Positions 22,686 to 33,812 of a stretch of 64,000 nt of DNA are shown piece by piece. The position numbers and the translations under genes are program-made. The notes beneath the pieces are model-generated. The model ran no database searches. It saw only the letters and a list, made by a program, of their open reading frames with translations, and was not told where the DNA came from. The stretch's first letter is position 1; every line of letters begins with the position of its first letter. This DNA is from Collybia mongolica (Eukaryota > Basidiomycota > Agaricomycetes > Agaricales > Clitocybaceae): NCBI GenBank assembly GCA_013420905.1, contig JAAXNY010000010.1:1798001-1862000 (forward strand). The letters run 5' to 3'.

Positions 22686-24394
22686 ATGCCTGCTTTTCGA
22701 ATCCCCACACTCTTTAACTCTCGTCGCTCTTTTCATCGCCTCCGTTCTTTTCACCTCTCCCCTGCGGAAGCCGCCGCAGTCCAGCACCCTGTATCACCGA
22801 AAATAGAGCCTACCCCTCCCTCGCCAACCGAGATCCTTCCTCGAAATGTCACCATTCCAATGCGTGGTAGTACTTTTGCTAAGATTGCCCTGATAGTATC
22901 TTTGGTGTTCATATCAACCATATCTCTGGCGTTTATTGGTGGAAGCGTAGTCGACCCATACTTCGAACTCGAGCTGAACAAACTGGCAGATACATCGCCT
23001 GGGGTATGAATTTCCTAAGCTGTATCATATTGCTCACTCATATTCTTGCAGATCGTACTTATCGGCGAAAGTGTCGATGTCGATGTCGATGAGCCTTCCG
23101 TCACCGTACGGTGGTCTATACTTGCTTGTGGCGAGGAATTTGTTCTCCCTGGGTCAACAGGTGTTCATGGCAGTGACTTGTGTGGCCTTCCATCCCAGCC
23201 ACTGTACTTCTTTGTCGACAAGTGGGTTTTGACTTTTCACCGATTCCCCATGGAGACTTACCAGAGTTACCACTACGTAGTGATCAATTGCCCACCGCAA
23301 CCTACGACCCCTCCCAGATCCCTTTCAACAAGGAAACCGGCTCTCGGCGAAGGTACAGACCGCCTATACTTTGCTTTGCACTGCGCAGAGAACTCATCAG
23401 GTTTATTAGCATTCAAAATCTTGTCCAATTCGACAGCGACCATGTCCTGGACGTTCATCAAGCCCGGTTATATCCTTTTGATAAATATTTGCTTACTAGC
23501 ACAATCCGTGCTGTCTCACATTCCAACGAAACCCTGCCTATCCGTAAACTCGCTGCTATCGACGTTACGTCTAGCTTCAATATTTTTGTAACCGACTCTG
23601 AGAGCTACTCAGCGTCAACAAATGGCACCAAAGTGCCCAGCCGAGACATGGACATGCGGGTTACTCGGCCTGCATCAGCCCGTGCCTTCACCCTCCTTCT
23701 TTTCGGTATCTCATGGGTTCTTACCCATGTCACTGTCGGCCTTGTCCTCATCTTCAGGAGGTTTACAGATGCAAGGCCTAAAATTAAAATCACGGCGCTT
23801 GCGGCGGTCATTCTTGTCGTGATACCCCAACTCCGGAATAGCATGCCAGATGCCCCTGGCCTTGATGGTAAGAATTCTTTGCCGGCCGTTTGAGTTGTCG
23901 ATTGACCTTAAACATCTTACAGGTGTCTTGATTGGTATGTCTAGACCTCCAGGCACCGAAACCGCTTACTCACAAAATTTTTGTTATCAGACTCCATTGG
24001 TTTTTTTCCGCAGATGATCACTACTGCTATATCCGTCATTACACTTCTTCTCTCTCTAATCGGACGAGAAATAGATATTATCAGGACTTCCAAGATGCCC
24101 GGAGCGCATCCAATACTTCTGTCTGCGTCTTCCATCCCATCTCCATCTCATCATCGACTTCGGCCACCCCCGTCGCCCACTGCCAAATCGACTTCAATGG
24201 AAATTGCCCATTATGAGATGCACCGGTTGATGAAGCATCTCCAGGGACAATATGTCTTCCCGCCCGTAAGACACACCCATTCTATGAATAAATCGAGCCT
24301 CGACATCACCGCCCACCGCAAATCAAGGACCATGACACGAATTATGGAAAGTGGCGACGTCTCGCGCTGGTCGATGTCAAGTTGGGCTGAATAA
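22686..24394 (+). CDS. Multi-pass membrane protein, DUF4436-like
   Basis: The ATG is at 22686 (MPAFRIPTLFNSRRSF). One TM helix (TFAKIALIVSLVFISTISLA) is followed by an extracytoplasmic region: ILACGEEFVLPGS, CGLPSQPLYFFVDN, ATYDPSQIPFNKETGSRR, then HVLDVHQARLYPFDKYLLTS, RAVSHSNETLPIRKLA and ITVTSSF-like strands. Two or more C-terminal TMs follow (AFTLLLFGISWVLTHVTVGL; KITALAAVILVVIPQLRNSM; FFPQMITTAISVITLLLSLI) and a basic cytosolic tail ending SMSSWAE. Joins verified by phase: intron in FVD|N (GTGGGT...CTACGTAG), intron in SRR|RF (GTACAG...CATCAG), and a 12-nt microexon at 23923-23934 encoding part of GVLID. The DUF4436 assignment is from family memory. No biochemical role is known to me. 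Confidence 0.65.
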
Positions 24395-24661
24395 TAGCTT
24401 CGCCTTCGAGGGCACCCTGCGGCACGCATCTATATCAAGGGAAGGAATTCTTAGGGTTAACAATGTTTGTCCTATGTACTTCTAATATCTCGTTATCCCC
24501 CTTCATTCTGTAAAGCGAGATCGAATGCGATTTATTTTGTTTGTGCCAGTCAGTGTAGAGCCGAGCATGGGAACAAGGATTACTTCTGCCCAAAGGATTG
24601 ATTTGTTCTTAAGAAAATGCTTCGGATGATTATTATCGTACACCACGAGGTACTACATAGT

Positions 24662-25592
24662 TTACTCTCCGAACAACCTTTTCCTGAGATCATGAGTTAG
24701 TTACATCCGTACGTGATTCCCGAGACGGCTACACGCACAATCGTACTGGAGGTTCACTGAGGAAACTCTTACCACCCATCATCTCCCGCGTCCAAACGTC
24801 CCTCACAAACCAACCAATATGTCCGACCGCACACCCCGCGAGATCGCCTGCCGCAGCTTTCCACGTTCCATTCAAAACCCAGGAAAATGCAACAAGCGCA
24901 ACAGGGAGGTATGGTGCAGTTATTGTGAACAAGCCGAACAGGGAGATCGGAGTTGAAGGATGTCTCCGTGACCAGAGATAGATGGGTACAAAGGCAAGTG
25001 AAGACGACAGGAATGGGAGATTAAATAGTGGAGATAGTGCCTGTCTGCCGCGTTAAAAATGTAACGGTTATTAATTTAAAGAATGTAACTCAACGAGGAG
25101 CATCGCTGATGACAACAGGAGGAGCCAAAAGTAGTCTGCCCTCCTATTGGCGAAAGACGACTCTTCCAACATTCGACTGTACCGCATACTGCAAACAATG
25201 AGTATGGTGGGCAATTTCACAGTACGTTGAGGATTGAATCTCACAAGAAGAAGAGGTGGAAGACGAAATCAAGGGATATGGGTCCGAAGTAGAAGAAGGT
25301 CGTGACCACACGCCACAGCTACAGGGGGCTGTTGGTTTATTTCCATGATTTGAACAGGCAACCTTCCTCTCGCACCTGAGCATTGATGAATGCGCTTCTA
25401 AAGCTATAGTACAGCTGAAGTGTTGTGACGAGCTGACATTGCTGTTTCAAAGACCATGTTATAAGCGGGGTGACTTTGCCAGGTGCCATTTAGACCACGC
25501 ACCACAGCCAAGCTTGTGAATACCGATAGTGCAAGCCATGCACGCGTTATGGGAGGTATTTGCACAATCCATGCTTCAATGCCAACCGGCAT
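24662..25592 (-). CDS. DER1: Derlin (Der1 family), ER-associated degradation membrane protein
   Basis: A rhomboid-like pseudoprotease of the ER membrane that helps retrotranslocate misfolded proteins to the proteasome. ATG 25592 starts MPVGIEAWIVQIPPITRAWL, matching the derlin N-terminus (..PPITRAY/W). Phase-consistent joins give CQLVTTLQLYYSFRSAFINA, LWRVVTTFFYFGPISLDFVF, HLFFLMRYSRMLEESSF, then TM blocks (YFWLLLLSSAMLLVISPLF; SLAFVPIYLWSRRHPS, containing the WSRR element; GLFTITAPYLPVALVAFSW) and AVGHIGWFVRDVW, the derlin GH motif. The last tiny exon ends RLKRLFGE with the stop at 24662. Six exons or so. No C-terminal SHP box is apparent. It converges with the DUF4436-like gene. Confidence 0.9.
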
Positions 25593-26060
25593 CGCGATTC
25601 AACGAGATATACAAGAGAGTAATGCGAGCAAAATACGGGACTTGTAATTTTGGACGGAGGAGTAACAAAACGTTTTTTGTAATGCAAGTGATCGCGACAC
25701 GTCACTAATTAGATAAGATTGGTGCGACAAGATAAGATCAAGCCTACTTGTGGCAAGATACTGTTAGAATACATTGCATATGTTAGTGTGAACCCGTAGG
25801 TACACTGGTATATATAAACCCATGGATAAGCCAGGAGCAACCAATATAAAAGGAGTCAAGACCGTTCTTTGCAGCAATAAGTTGCGTAACACTAGAAATA
25901 AGAGATAAAAAAGACATACATACAATGGGCATAGATAAGTAATAGCGACCGGCGCATAGTGGCTTCAAGACTTTTTAACACCACCTGAAAGCACCTATCA
26001 TGGAGGAAAAGAACATGATTTTCCATCCCACTGGCCCTTAGACGAGGAGCGATTTTGATA
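25593..26060. other. Promoter-side spacer of the derlin gene
   Basis: 468 bp between the derlin start and the 3' end of the NDK-domain gene, both on the minus strand. AT-rich; no motif was recognised beyond scattered TATA-like strings. Confidence 0.45.
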
Positions 26061-27813
26061 TCAAGGCACAATGGCTTTGAAACTAGACGGTGGCAGCTTC
26101 GCGCGGGGATTCTTCTTTGCAGCAGCTGCCGCTGCGGCCGCGTTTTCCGCTTCCTGTTTTGCCGCCCTGAGGAGCGCACTCCGATTTGTTCGTGGAGCGA
26201 TAGAGGGTGCAGCGGCGGCACTGCTTGCACGGGGTCGAGATTTAGGGTCTGTCGTTGTCTTTGTCGTAGGGTTAGGATCGGCTGGTGGTCCTGGAGCCAA
26301 TGAGGTGCGTTGACCTGCCACAGAAGAGGATCTAGCAATGGCGTAACGTGAAGGAGGACCCTGGGAGGCTTGTGAAGATGGTCGAGGAGGGGGTGCTGAT
26401 CGCGAAGGAGTTGATGATAAAGAGCCTTGCGAGTTGCTTCTCGATAAACCTGGTAATTTTGGGGTTGTCGCTGCGCGGACTGATCAAAAAAAAATGTCAG
26501 ATACCTGAATTTATGGGGAGACTAGGCACTCACACATAAACGACGAAGGTGGTCCTTGCTCTTTCTGAGCTCTGAGGGCAGCGCTTTTGTTCAGTCGGGG
26601 GGCAACGGTAGGTGCCTTGACCGATGCGACGGCAATAGACTCTCTGCGTTTGTGGCCCGGCACACCCTCAAACATTTTCTTCACGTCCTCATCTGAGCTC
26701 AGTGCAACCTTCCTCTTCGGAGCCTCAGGTGTTTGTCCCAATCTCAGCGAAGCTGCCCGTGTCATCCGAGGAGCGATCGTCGGAGCTGCAGTGGAGGCTA
26801 CGGCGATGCTCTCTGCGCGCTTGTGCCCTGGCACATTGGCGAAAGTCTTCGCAAGCCGCTCCTTTGATATCGGCGCACGTGGCATGGACGTCGTCTTTTC
26901 GATAGGCTGACCCGCTCTCAATGCAGCCGCACGGGTAGTCCGCGGCACGATATCTGGATTGGCAGTCGTCGCAGGCACCCCGCGCGCGCGAAACAGCGGC
27001 TTGCCATTCTGATTAAGTTTTCCATTGCTTCCACCGACAGTGGATGGGTTTGTTGCACTTGACGGGGCGTAGCCCTCGTCTGACGTCGTCTGCTGCAGCG
27101 CCGAAAATACGGACGACGAGACAGAGCGCATGGACTCATAGCGGTCGTCCGGAAGGCCTGTGGTGGGGAACGGGGGCGACGACGCAAACAGCGAGGCAAT
27201 CTGAATCTCCGCAATATGTGTGTCCGCAGAGCCCATCAACCCATTTTGCGCCAATGTGAACCCGTAGAGCGCGCGGAGTGAGTTCGGCGCGTTCTTGCGC
27301 GCGACGTCGGGGTCCCGGTCGCCCATGAGCGTGTTCCAGACTTCAACCGCGCGACGGCGCTCAAGTACGAATACCCAGACGGGGCCCCTGCAGAGAAGTA
27401 AGCTCCAGGGGGCACAGAGTGGTGCAGAGTAAAGAAGGGAACGCACTCGGCCAGAGAAGCGGCGTCCTCGCCGAAAAGTTCGTACAGCGTCTCTGGATCT
27501 GTTTCCGTGTCGAATTCCATCTGCCTTTCTTTTACAATCTGTATGAGGAGAGGCCCTGGCCGGTCAGTTTCCTTATTGCAGCTGAAATTCTGGATTAGGG
27601 AGATCGAACCTCAAAGCTGGCTGCTTGGATGCGGGGTTCGATGTCAAATCGGTGGTCCAGTGCATGCGTCTTGATGATCGCGACCGTCCGAGTAATAGGA
27701 TAGACTGTTGAGGAAGATAATTGTGCTTGTTGTCCCGGTCCCGGGGTGGAAGAAGACTGCAGGTCCTCATGATAATGAGCGTTGGGCGATAAGGGGGGCG
27801 AAGGTGTAGACAT
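26061..27813 (-). CDS. NDP-kinase-domain protein, probably catalytically inactive, with repeat-containing C-terminal tail
   Basis: From ATG 27813 a Ser/Pro-rich leader precedes an NDK fold: ITRTVAIIKTHALDHRFDIE (strand 1 with the conserved Lys), EIVKERQMEFDTETDPETLY, ELFGEDAASLAEGPVWVFVL and ERRRAVEVWNTLMGDRDPDV. The active-site region reads ALYGFTLAQNGLMGSAD where true NDP kinases have N-x-x-H-G-S-D: the phospho-accepting His is Met here, so phosphotransfer should be impossible. About 240 residues of disordered tail follow, with four PxIxPRxxRxAxLR-type motifs and two near-identical GHKRxESIAVAS units, then Ala/Lys-rich sequence ending SSFKAIVP. I recall similar Met-containing homologues in other Agaricomycetes, which would make the loss old. 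A scaffold or regulatory role is inference. Confidence 0.8.
26161..26960 (-). repeat. Four degenerate coding repeats, PxIxPRxxRxAxLR type
   Basis: Within the tail of the NDK-domain protein the units are PDIVPRTTRAAALRAG (about 26910-26960), PTIAPRMTRAASLRLG (26731-26784), PTVAPRLNKSAALRAQ (26566-26613) and PSIAPRTNRSALLRAA (26161-26213). Two are preceded by VPGHKRAESIAVAS or VPGHKRRESIAVAS. Spacing is irregular, so they look like diverged linear motifs rather than a folded array. Confidence 0.8.
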
Positions 27814-28355
27814 TTTAAGTCCAAACTATTGCACAAGAGCAGGTGGGAAGGAAATTTTTTTAAAAAAACACCGCGGCAGAGGTAGAGGAATGTAAGCCTT
27901 AAAGATGAGAAAAAAAAATAAAGAATATAAGAGAGCTTTGAAAGTCAAAGTTGAATGTTGAATGTTGAACTTTTGGATTGAATAATTGGCTTCCACATCA
28001 CACCGGCCCACGGACCTCGGACACCATGACAACACCCGCCAAAATGGTACTGGCACCAAGTTGGTACAATATATGTTTATCTTGAGATACATGTGTGATT
28101 AGTATGGGACTCAGTTGGGGAGCGAATACGTTATCCAGCAAGCAGCCTTGGAGCCAGGAAGGTCTAGCCGAAATGAGCACGATCACACTCGATCATATAT
28201 TGCGACGAGTAAAGAACTGATGCTGTGATTTTTTTTTAAGTGCTGAATGCTACATCGGCGTGCGTAATTAATTAGATACATGCTAATAATAAAATGACTT
28301 CCAAGACTCTGCTATGATAGAGTTCAATCCAAAGACCACCTCACAAATCGGTCGT
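27814..28355. other. Intergenic, AT-rich
   Basis: Promoter side of the NDK-domain gene and 3' flank of TAM41. It contains A/T homopolymer runs (about 27857-27868, 27911-27919, 28230-28238). No gene was recognised. Confidence 0.5.
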
Positions 28356-29715
28356 TCAACTCGAACTTGAACGAGACGACCACCACTTCCCAATCTTAGC
28401 TGAACTATACCGGATACTCTTGCCCAGGCCTGCGCTTGCGATGCCTTTGAGGGACTGTATCGTGGCGGGGTAGCGCACGATTCGGCTCATTTCTTGACAA
28501 GTTGACATTAGACCCGTCGGCAATTGACGAGCGAAACACACACCTTCCGTGAGGACGCGCGGCAATTTCTCGTCGCTCGCAAGCCGCACCCAGTATGCAC
28601 TTTCGTCGGCTTCAAAAGGGGGGTCCGAGGAGGACCTCAGATAATTGTTCTTGACACCGGTCAGAAGGTTCGAAGGGAGTTTCCTTAGGTGTGCTGAGCG
28701 CACATGAGGCGTAGTGTCCTGCCGTATCACGGACGAATGTACTGGCCAGTGAACACCGGGTAGTCCAACCACCAGTCGGTGATACAGCTCCTTGAACTGA
28801 GGTGCCTGTTTCCGAACAATGTTCCCAACCTTTCCTCTATTCTCGGCGGGAAGGACCATACGAGGGTCACCACTGTAGCTTATCCCTGCTATCCGTTCGA
28901 ATAATTCTACTTCTGAGAACTCGGCCGGCAGGGTCAAAAGCGCCGCGCGTACTGCCGAAGTAAGATTGACTTGCTGTGTAAGTCGGACCCGGGCATCGTC
29001 TTTGATGATCCGAAGGGGTTTGTGCATCCTGCCAGCAAGATACAACGAGCGCCAGTTCAAGAGATCTGCACACAGGTTGTCAACCGTTGTCACCCCATAC
29101 TTGATCGTCTAGAATTGGCAGTAGTTGAGTGAGAGTGCAGGGACTGCGGAGTATAATGAACAGATTACGCACGACACCACCCATGGGCACATAAGTATTG
29201 AACCACACGCCCGGACCTAATTCCTCTAACCGGGAGACATACGACGATCCAAACACCCGAGCGTGAAGCGGGTAATGACTGGGATGCTGGTGCATATTGA
29301 TCGAATGGAAGTGCGCAGGGTGTGTCACGGCCAGCATGAAGTCAAGCATGGGAACGGCAGAGCTTGAGCCATCTGTCGAGTACCCATCCTGAACAAAGAC
29401 ACCAGATCCATAAGCAAATGCATAGCGGATTGGTGCATCGAATTGGGCGACTATGGACTCGAGAAGAGCACGGGTGGAGTCGGCGACGGGCAGCAGCTGG
29501 TTACGGCCAAAGGTGGGGGGGAGTGCAGGAAGAGCCTGGTGCTTATGGGAGACTGCTGGGCGAGGGTGAGGATAAAGGGAAGTCCGGGGCTTGGATGGGG
29601 GTTTGGGTGGGGGAGGAGGAGGAGGGACGATTGATTGAGAGGAGATTGTTTCTGTGGCAAGAGAACGAACAAGAGGCAGCCGGAAACGAAGTGCAGAGGT
29701 CAGAGTAGAATGCAT
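28356..29715 (-). CDS. TAM41: Mitochondrial phosphatidate cytidylyltransferase (CDP-diacylglycerol synthase) Tam41
   Basis: Makes CDP-diacylglycerol from CTP and phosphatidic acid at the matrix face of the inner membrane, the first committed step to cardiolipin. Two large exons: ATG 29715 opens with MHSTLTSALRFRLPLVRSLA, a mitochondrial leader, then a Pro-rich linker. The nucleotidyltransferase core has IRYAFAYGSGVFVQDGY (GSG.F motif), MLDFMLAVTHPAHFHSINM (the D.... acidic pair), HPSHYPLHARVFGSSYVS and GPGVWFNTYVPM. The second exon gives IKYGVTTVDNLCADLLNWRS, LYLAGRMHKPLRII, TLPAEFSEVELFERIAGIS and YSGDPRMVLPAENRGKVGNI, all standard Tam41 blocks. The Pro/Ser stretch near residues 30-60 varies between species. 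About 430 residues, normal. It sits downstream of ALG6 on the same strand with a 70-bp gap. Confidence 0.94.
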
Positions 29716-29784
29716 GTCAACTCAAGTAAACTCGTTCCACTCAAAAACTACAATCAATGCAAGCAAGGTCACGTGTTATTACAT

Positions 29785-32405
29785 CTACGAGTCTCCTCCA
29801 CCTATCACACTCGATGCTCGACTGCTACCTCCATACCCTGTACGCCGTCTACCCTGCGAGTATCCCAGACTCACAGCCCTGCCCCCCATCTGGCGGTAGT
29901 TTCCTCCTGTGTCTGTCACCCCCACCGACATCCGCCGTTCCGTTAAAGGTTTTACCGATCCCGAACTGGGGCCGAGGCCTCCTAGGGCCCACGCCACCTC
30001 AATGCCGCATTTTATGCTCCAGAGCCACGTCAGCACAAACACCGGCGTGCTGACAAGTACATTCAGAACAGGGTACACGTCCGGGTAGCGCGATGGAGGC
30101 GCGATCACGAATTCCAAGACATGCAGAACCATAGCAGCGCCGTATACCGCCTGTAATTTTATCAGCAGAGACTTCAGTCTTGATGCCGGCAGCACTCACC
30201 AGAGAAAGTAGCTGTACAAACGATTTTCCTGGACGCCGGAATGGGTTATACCCAATTAATCGGTTCCATAAAAGGAGCGTAGCGATGTATTGTACACCCA
30301 GCCCGTCACGTTTCAGCAAGGGCCACATACTGCAAGCAAGTCAGAAATACATAACAACCACACCATTGGAATACTTACCTGAACACCGCAGTGTTGTTTA
30401 TTAGCACCCCCCAAGAAAAAACGGAGGAATCTACATGGGCACCAGAGAGAAGGAGCGTGACTGGCAACAGTGGCAAGAGGATAGTCTTCTCGTGCACTTG
30501 GAATGAGAAAAGAAAGAACGACATCGAAGACGTAAGGAGCGCATAAGGCAACAGTGGGAGGAAGGGCGCATGTTTCAGTCGCTCGTCGCTTTGCGCATGC
30601 GATTCTGAAGCCGCCTTCTCGGATAATTTATGTTTAAACCCGGAATGTAGGAGCCCAGCTACCCCTGGAAGGAACCCAATGGCCGTGAGACAAGTCGACA
30701 GCTTGACGAGAAAACTGGATGATGCCCAATTCTTCCACTTGAATACGACATTAGATGCACACCAAAAGTTGGCGACCTTGTCCTCAAACAGTCCGCGAGC
30801 GAAAGGGAATATCCGGGTGATTGGGTCGAGGATACCTGAGATCGGCGCGAACGGAGGCAAGAAGGGCAAGAACAGGAGAAGGAAGGTGACGGAGGTGACC
30901 ACCGCGAGCCGAAGGAACAACGCAGTACTATACATCAATGAACAAAAAAGCAGCCTCCCAGATAGTCAAAAACTCACCCGTGAGTAGGGCCCAGGTAGAT
31001 GCATTTTGCGACAAGGTACGATCCAATAGCTGGAGCATAATATAGAGCCATTTGTTTAAATCCAAGACTAAGAACGAAAAAGAAGGCTCCCAACAGGTCC
31101 TGGCCAGTCGCGAAGAAGTTGAGAGCAAAAAGTGTGAAACCTATCAGACACTGGCAGTGAGTACATTTCTCAAAAGCTCCTGTTCTAAACAAGTACCAAG
31201 CATGACGGAATTGTACTGGAAATGGCCAGAATCGATCAACAGTAGAGCAGGTTGGAACAAGAGAGTCAACAGCGCGATGGTCTTATGCCTAGAATTAGAT
31301 ATCGAGTCATGTGTAAGATGAGTACCTAGACATACCTGTGTCCGCTTTGACCGGCTTCCTTGCCATGTTCGGGCGAACATCAGGATGGCAGGTAGATATA
31401 CTAATGCATCCATCGCCGTCACCGTTGACCGCATGAAAGCTTTGCTGCCTTCCGTTTCAATACCCCGAGACGTGCCTAGGGCGAACCACGAGGGCTCAAT
31501 CCACGCCCCACTTGTCAGGCCGTTAGTAAACTCGGACTGAACCACTGTAGTTTCAACGCGTACATAATACCGCAAAGCCACGAAACGTAAGCCGTTAATG
31601 GTGGATAATCCAACCCCCAATACGGTAGATCATACGTGTACCACTGCCGCAGCGGCAGGTGTATCGTCAGTTCCATCCAATGTCGTTGGGCCTCATAGTC
31701 GCCAAACATAGGTGGCGTACCCTGCCCTGTACCACATGTAAGACCAGAACCCCATCGCCAGAGGCTCACAATGACGCACCCGAGTACGACCCCAGCCCAA
31801 TCCCCGACTTCACGAGCGTCGACGCCAGAATCGCTCCGGGGACAACCCAATGTTTGATCCCCCGCTTATGCATCCAGCGAATCCACCGCCTGCCCATCGC
31901 CGCATCGCCGTCTGCCTTGTCATGCGTCCGCGGGCGCGCACTCGACGGCCTGAGCAGGATCGGTGACCCCGCGGACTCGTGCTGAAGCAACGCGCTGAAA
32001 TTTGCAGGGCGTTGTAGGCTTCCGTGTGTGAGGGTTGGAGATGACGCTGAGACTGGCGAAGTCGCGCGGGATGAGTTGGGGGAGAGGGGCGGCGTACGGA
32101 GCCAGTGCTGGCTTGCCGAGCTTTCGATGAGGTGTCGCCGCGGTGTGGGGGCGATGATTTCCGGGATGGAGGGTATTGGCCTAAGAAGAGATTTCGTTAG
32201 AGGCTCCGTACTGTAGTGGTAGATATGTGGTCGGTGGTATTTACTTTGTGCTGTAAGAGGACGAGTTGCGCCTGTGGGATGGTGACTCTATTCGTGGAGA
32301 AGACGCACTTGTGGGGAATGGTTGGCGTGGGTTGAGTGAGGACGTCCTTATGCGTGTCGGGGACTTGCGCGGACCGTCGAGAGGTAGCGCAGACGAAACA
32401 TCCAT
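29785..32405 (-). CDS. ALG6: Dolichyl-P-Glc:Man9GlcNAc2-PP-dolichol alpha-1,3-glucosyltransferase (ALG6)
   Basis: Adds the first glucose to the lipid-linked oligosaccharide in the ER lumen during N-glycan precursor synthesis. Diagnostic blocks: [40 protein letters not shown] and, further on, a multi-TM body with [24 protein letters not shown] segments, [20 protein letters not shown], then [20 protein letters not shown]. The N-terminus is unusual: from ATG 32405 two exons encode about 130 residues of Ser/Pro/Arg-rich, probably cytosolic sequence before the first TM ([15 protein letters not shown]). ALG6 proteins usually start close to that TM. The C-terminal exon also adds a Ser/Gly-rich tail after the last TMs, ending SSVIGGGDS. 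About nine exons. The acidic D in FGDYEA, the catalytic position of the GT-C fold, is present. The N-terminal extension depends on one eye-made splice join. Confidence 0.93.
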
Positions 32406-32560
32406 CTTAGTCGAACTCGTTGGTGAGGGGATGAGCTCAAAAATCGTCGGTTATCTAAACTTTTGCCGACCAAATGTTTACTGAAGAAAACATTACTTTT
32501 AAGAAAACGATGTATGCCCAAGTCAAATTTACATCCGCTTTATATGCAATTCTGGACTAT

Positions 32561-33409
32561 TTAGTCGATATCCTCGCCTTCAATGACCGTCTCCCCATCT
32601 TCCGAAAACTTGACATTTTTCTGTCATTGAATTCAGATCAGAAACTCAAACCACGACTGTAAGCGCTGGGATCAAACAACTTACCGGGTGGTTGGAAGAC
32701 ACCCCTACGTACTTGGTATGATCTATGGATGTCAGATTTTTAGTGAAGATGCAGAAAGGGCGACGGGCAGAAATAACACACAGCCATAAGCGACAAGCTC
32801 CCCACTGGGCGTAGTAAAGTCGACGCGAGTGTACGCCAAAGATTTACCTACGATGCTACTCAGTTAATCTGTGAACCCATTTGTGAACCATACATCTCCG
32901 TACTGACCCATTCCAGTTAAAACCGCCTTGGCATGTAATACATCTCCCACTCGTCCGGCGGGGCGAACAAACGATGCACCGATATCAGTCGAGACTCCGG
33001 TCATGTAGTGTCCTTTCGTAGCTACTGCAAGTGACCCGACTGTATCGGTGAGGGACATGATAAGGCCACCGTGCACTACATAGATATTGTGAGCAGAACC
33101 GTTATTGGGTACCATCCAAGAAGCGGAGTTGTACCTGTCTTCATGTCTAACTAAGTTAAATGATGCTCATAGGACGGTATTTTACGCACCCCAACTCTGT
33201 TCACTATGGTGATCCTATTAAGTTCAAAGTAGCAACTATTTGCAAGACTGAGAGCACACACAGTTATACTGCTCAACTTTCAGCGAAACTTGAACCCGTC
33301 CAGGACTTGCATCGAGGACGTTAAGCTGGGCGCGCGCGTCAGTAATACACTCCGAGAAACGTTATAACGATAGGTACGTTGGGAAAACATTGCCGGTCAT
33401 GTCCTGCAT
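32561..33409 (-). CDS. Hotdog-fold acyl-CoA thioesterase (ACOT13/PaaI type)
   Basis: The central exon reads NIYVVHGGLIMSLTDTVGSL, carrying the HGG motif and the downstream D/T residues of the PaaI/ACOT13 hotdog family, then MTGVSTDIGASFVRPAGRVG and LHAKAVLTGMGKSLAYTRVD, followed by PSGELVAYG, the typical last strand. Upstream exons give QLNVLDASPGRVRVSLKVE and LNRITIVNRVG. The phase-consistent C-terminal exons read HTKYVGVSSNHP and KNVKFSEDGETVIEGEDID, with the stop at 32561. Such enzymes hydrolyse acyl-CoAs, often mitochondrial or associated with fatty-acid turnover. The 5' end is uncertain: ATG 33409 is the first plausible start, but coding-like sequence (WQSFIDNK) occurs further upstream near 33460-33485. 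It is divergent from the P450 gene. Confidence 0.75.
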
Positions 33410-33812
33410 ACCATAAGAATTGCCCACGAACTCGCATACCAAATACATAGCTCACCCTTATTATCAATGAATGATTGCCAAACCTAGAACTGGGGTTTAG
33501 GAAGGCTTAAGGCACAGGCAAAAAGATGCGGACGTACCCGACGCGTGAATCGCAAGCACGCAGCCATAATCCTCGAAGCGGGTCAGGGCGCGTAACTCGT
33601 ATTGGGGAGCGGAACAAGATGGAGTTCCGGCCAACTCGGTGTGGGAACATACTAGATCGGGCCGAGATTTGCCAACCAAACACAACCTTCGAATTCTCCT
33701 CTTATAAATATTACTCACCTCATTCCCTATATACACTCATGGGAAATGCAAAGAATACATTGCTTTCTATTATAATAACGAAAAATTAACATCATCTGTT
33801 CTCCGCCTCAGA
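33410..33812. promoter_or_regulatory. Divergent region between thioesterase and cytochrome P450 genes
   Basis: About 400 bp between opposite starts. A possible extra thioesterase exon lies at 33460-33485 (minus). A TATA-like tataaata at 33703-33710 (plus) precedes the P450 ATG by about 103 bp. Confidence 0.4.

Noticed and set aside
23180..23340. Apparent frameshift in the DUF4436-like gene between FVDK and GFDFSPIPHG readings
   Set aside because: A 62-nt GT-AG intron (GTGGGT...CTACGTAG) joins FVD to the TATYDPSQIPF block in frame, so no frameshift is needed.
26587..26910. Long plus-strand frames opposite the NDK-domain gene
   Set aside because: They mirror the repetitive, GC-rich minus-strand coding sequence and have no motif of their own.
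29364..29708. Plus-strand frame of Gly/Glu-rich composition opposite TAM41
   Set aside because: It is the antisense of the TAM41 proline-rich linker and presequence; composition bias explains the absence of stops.
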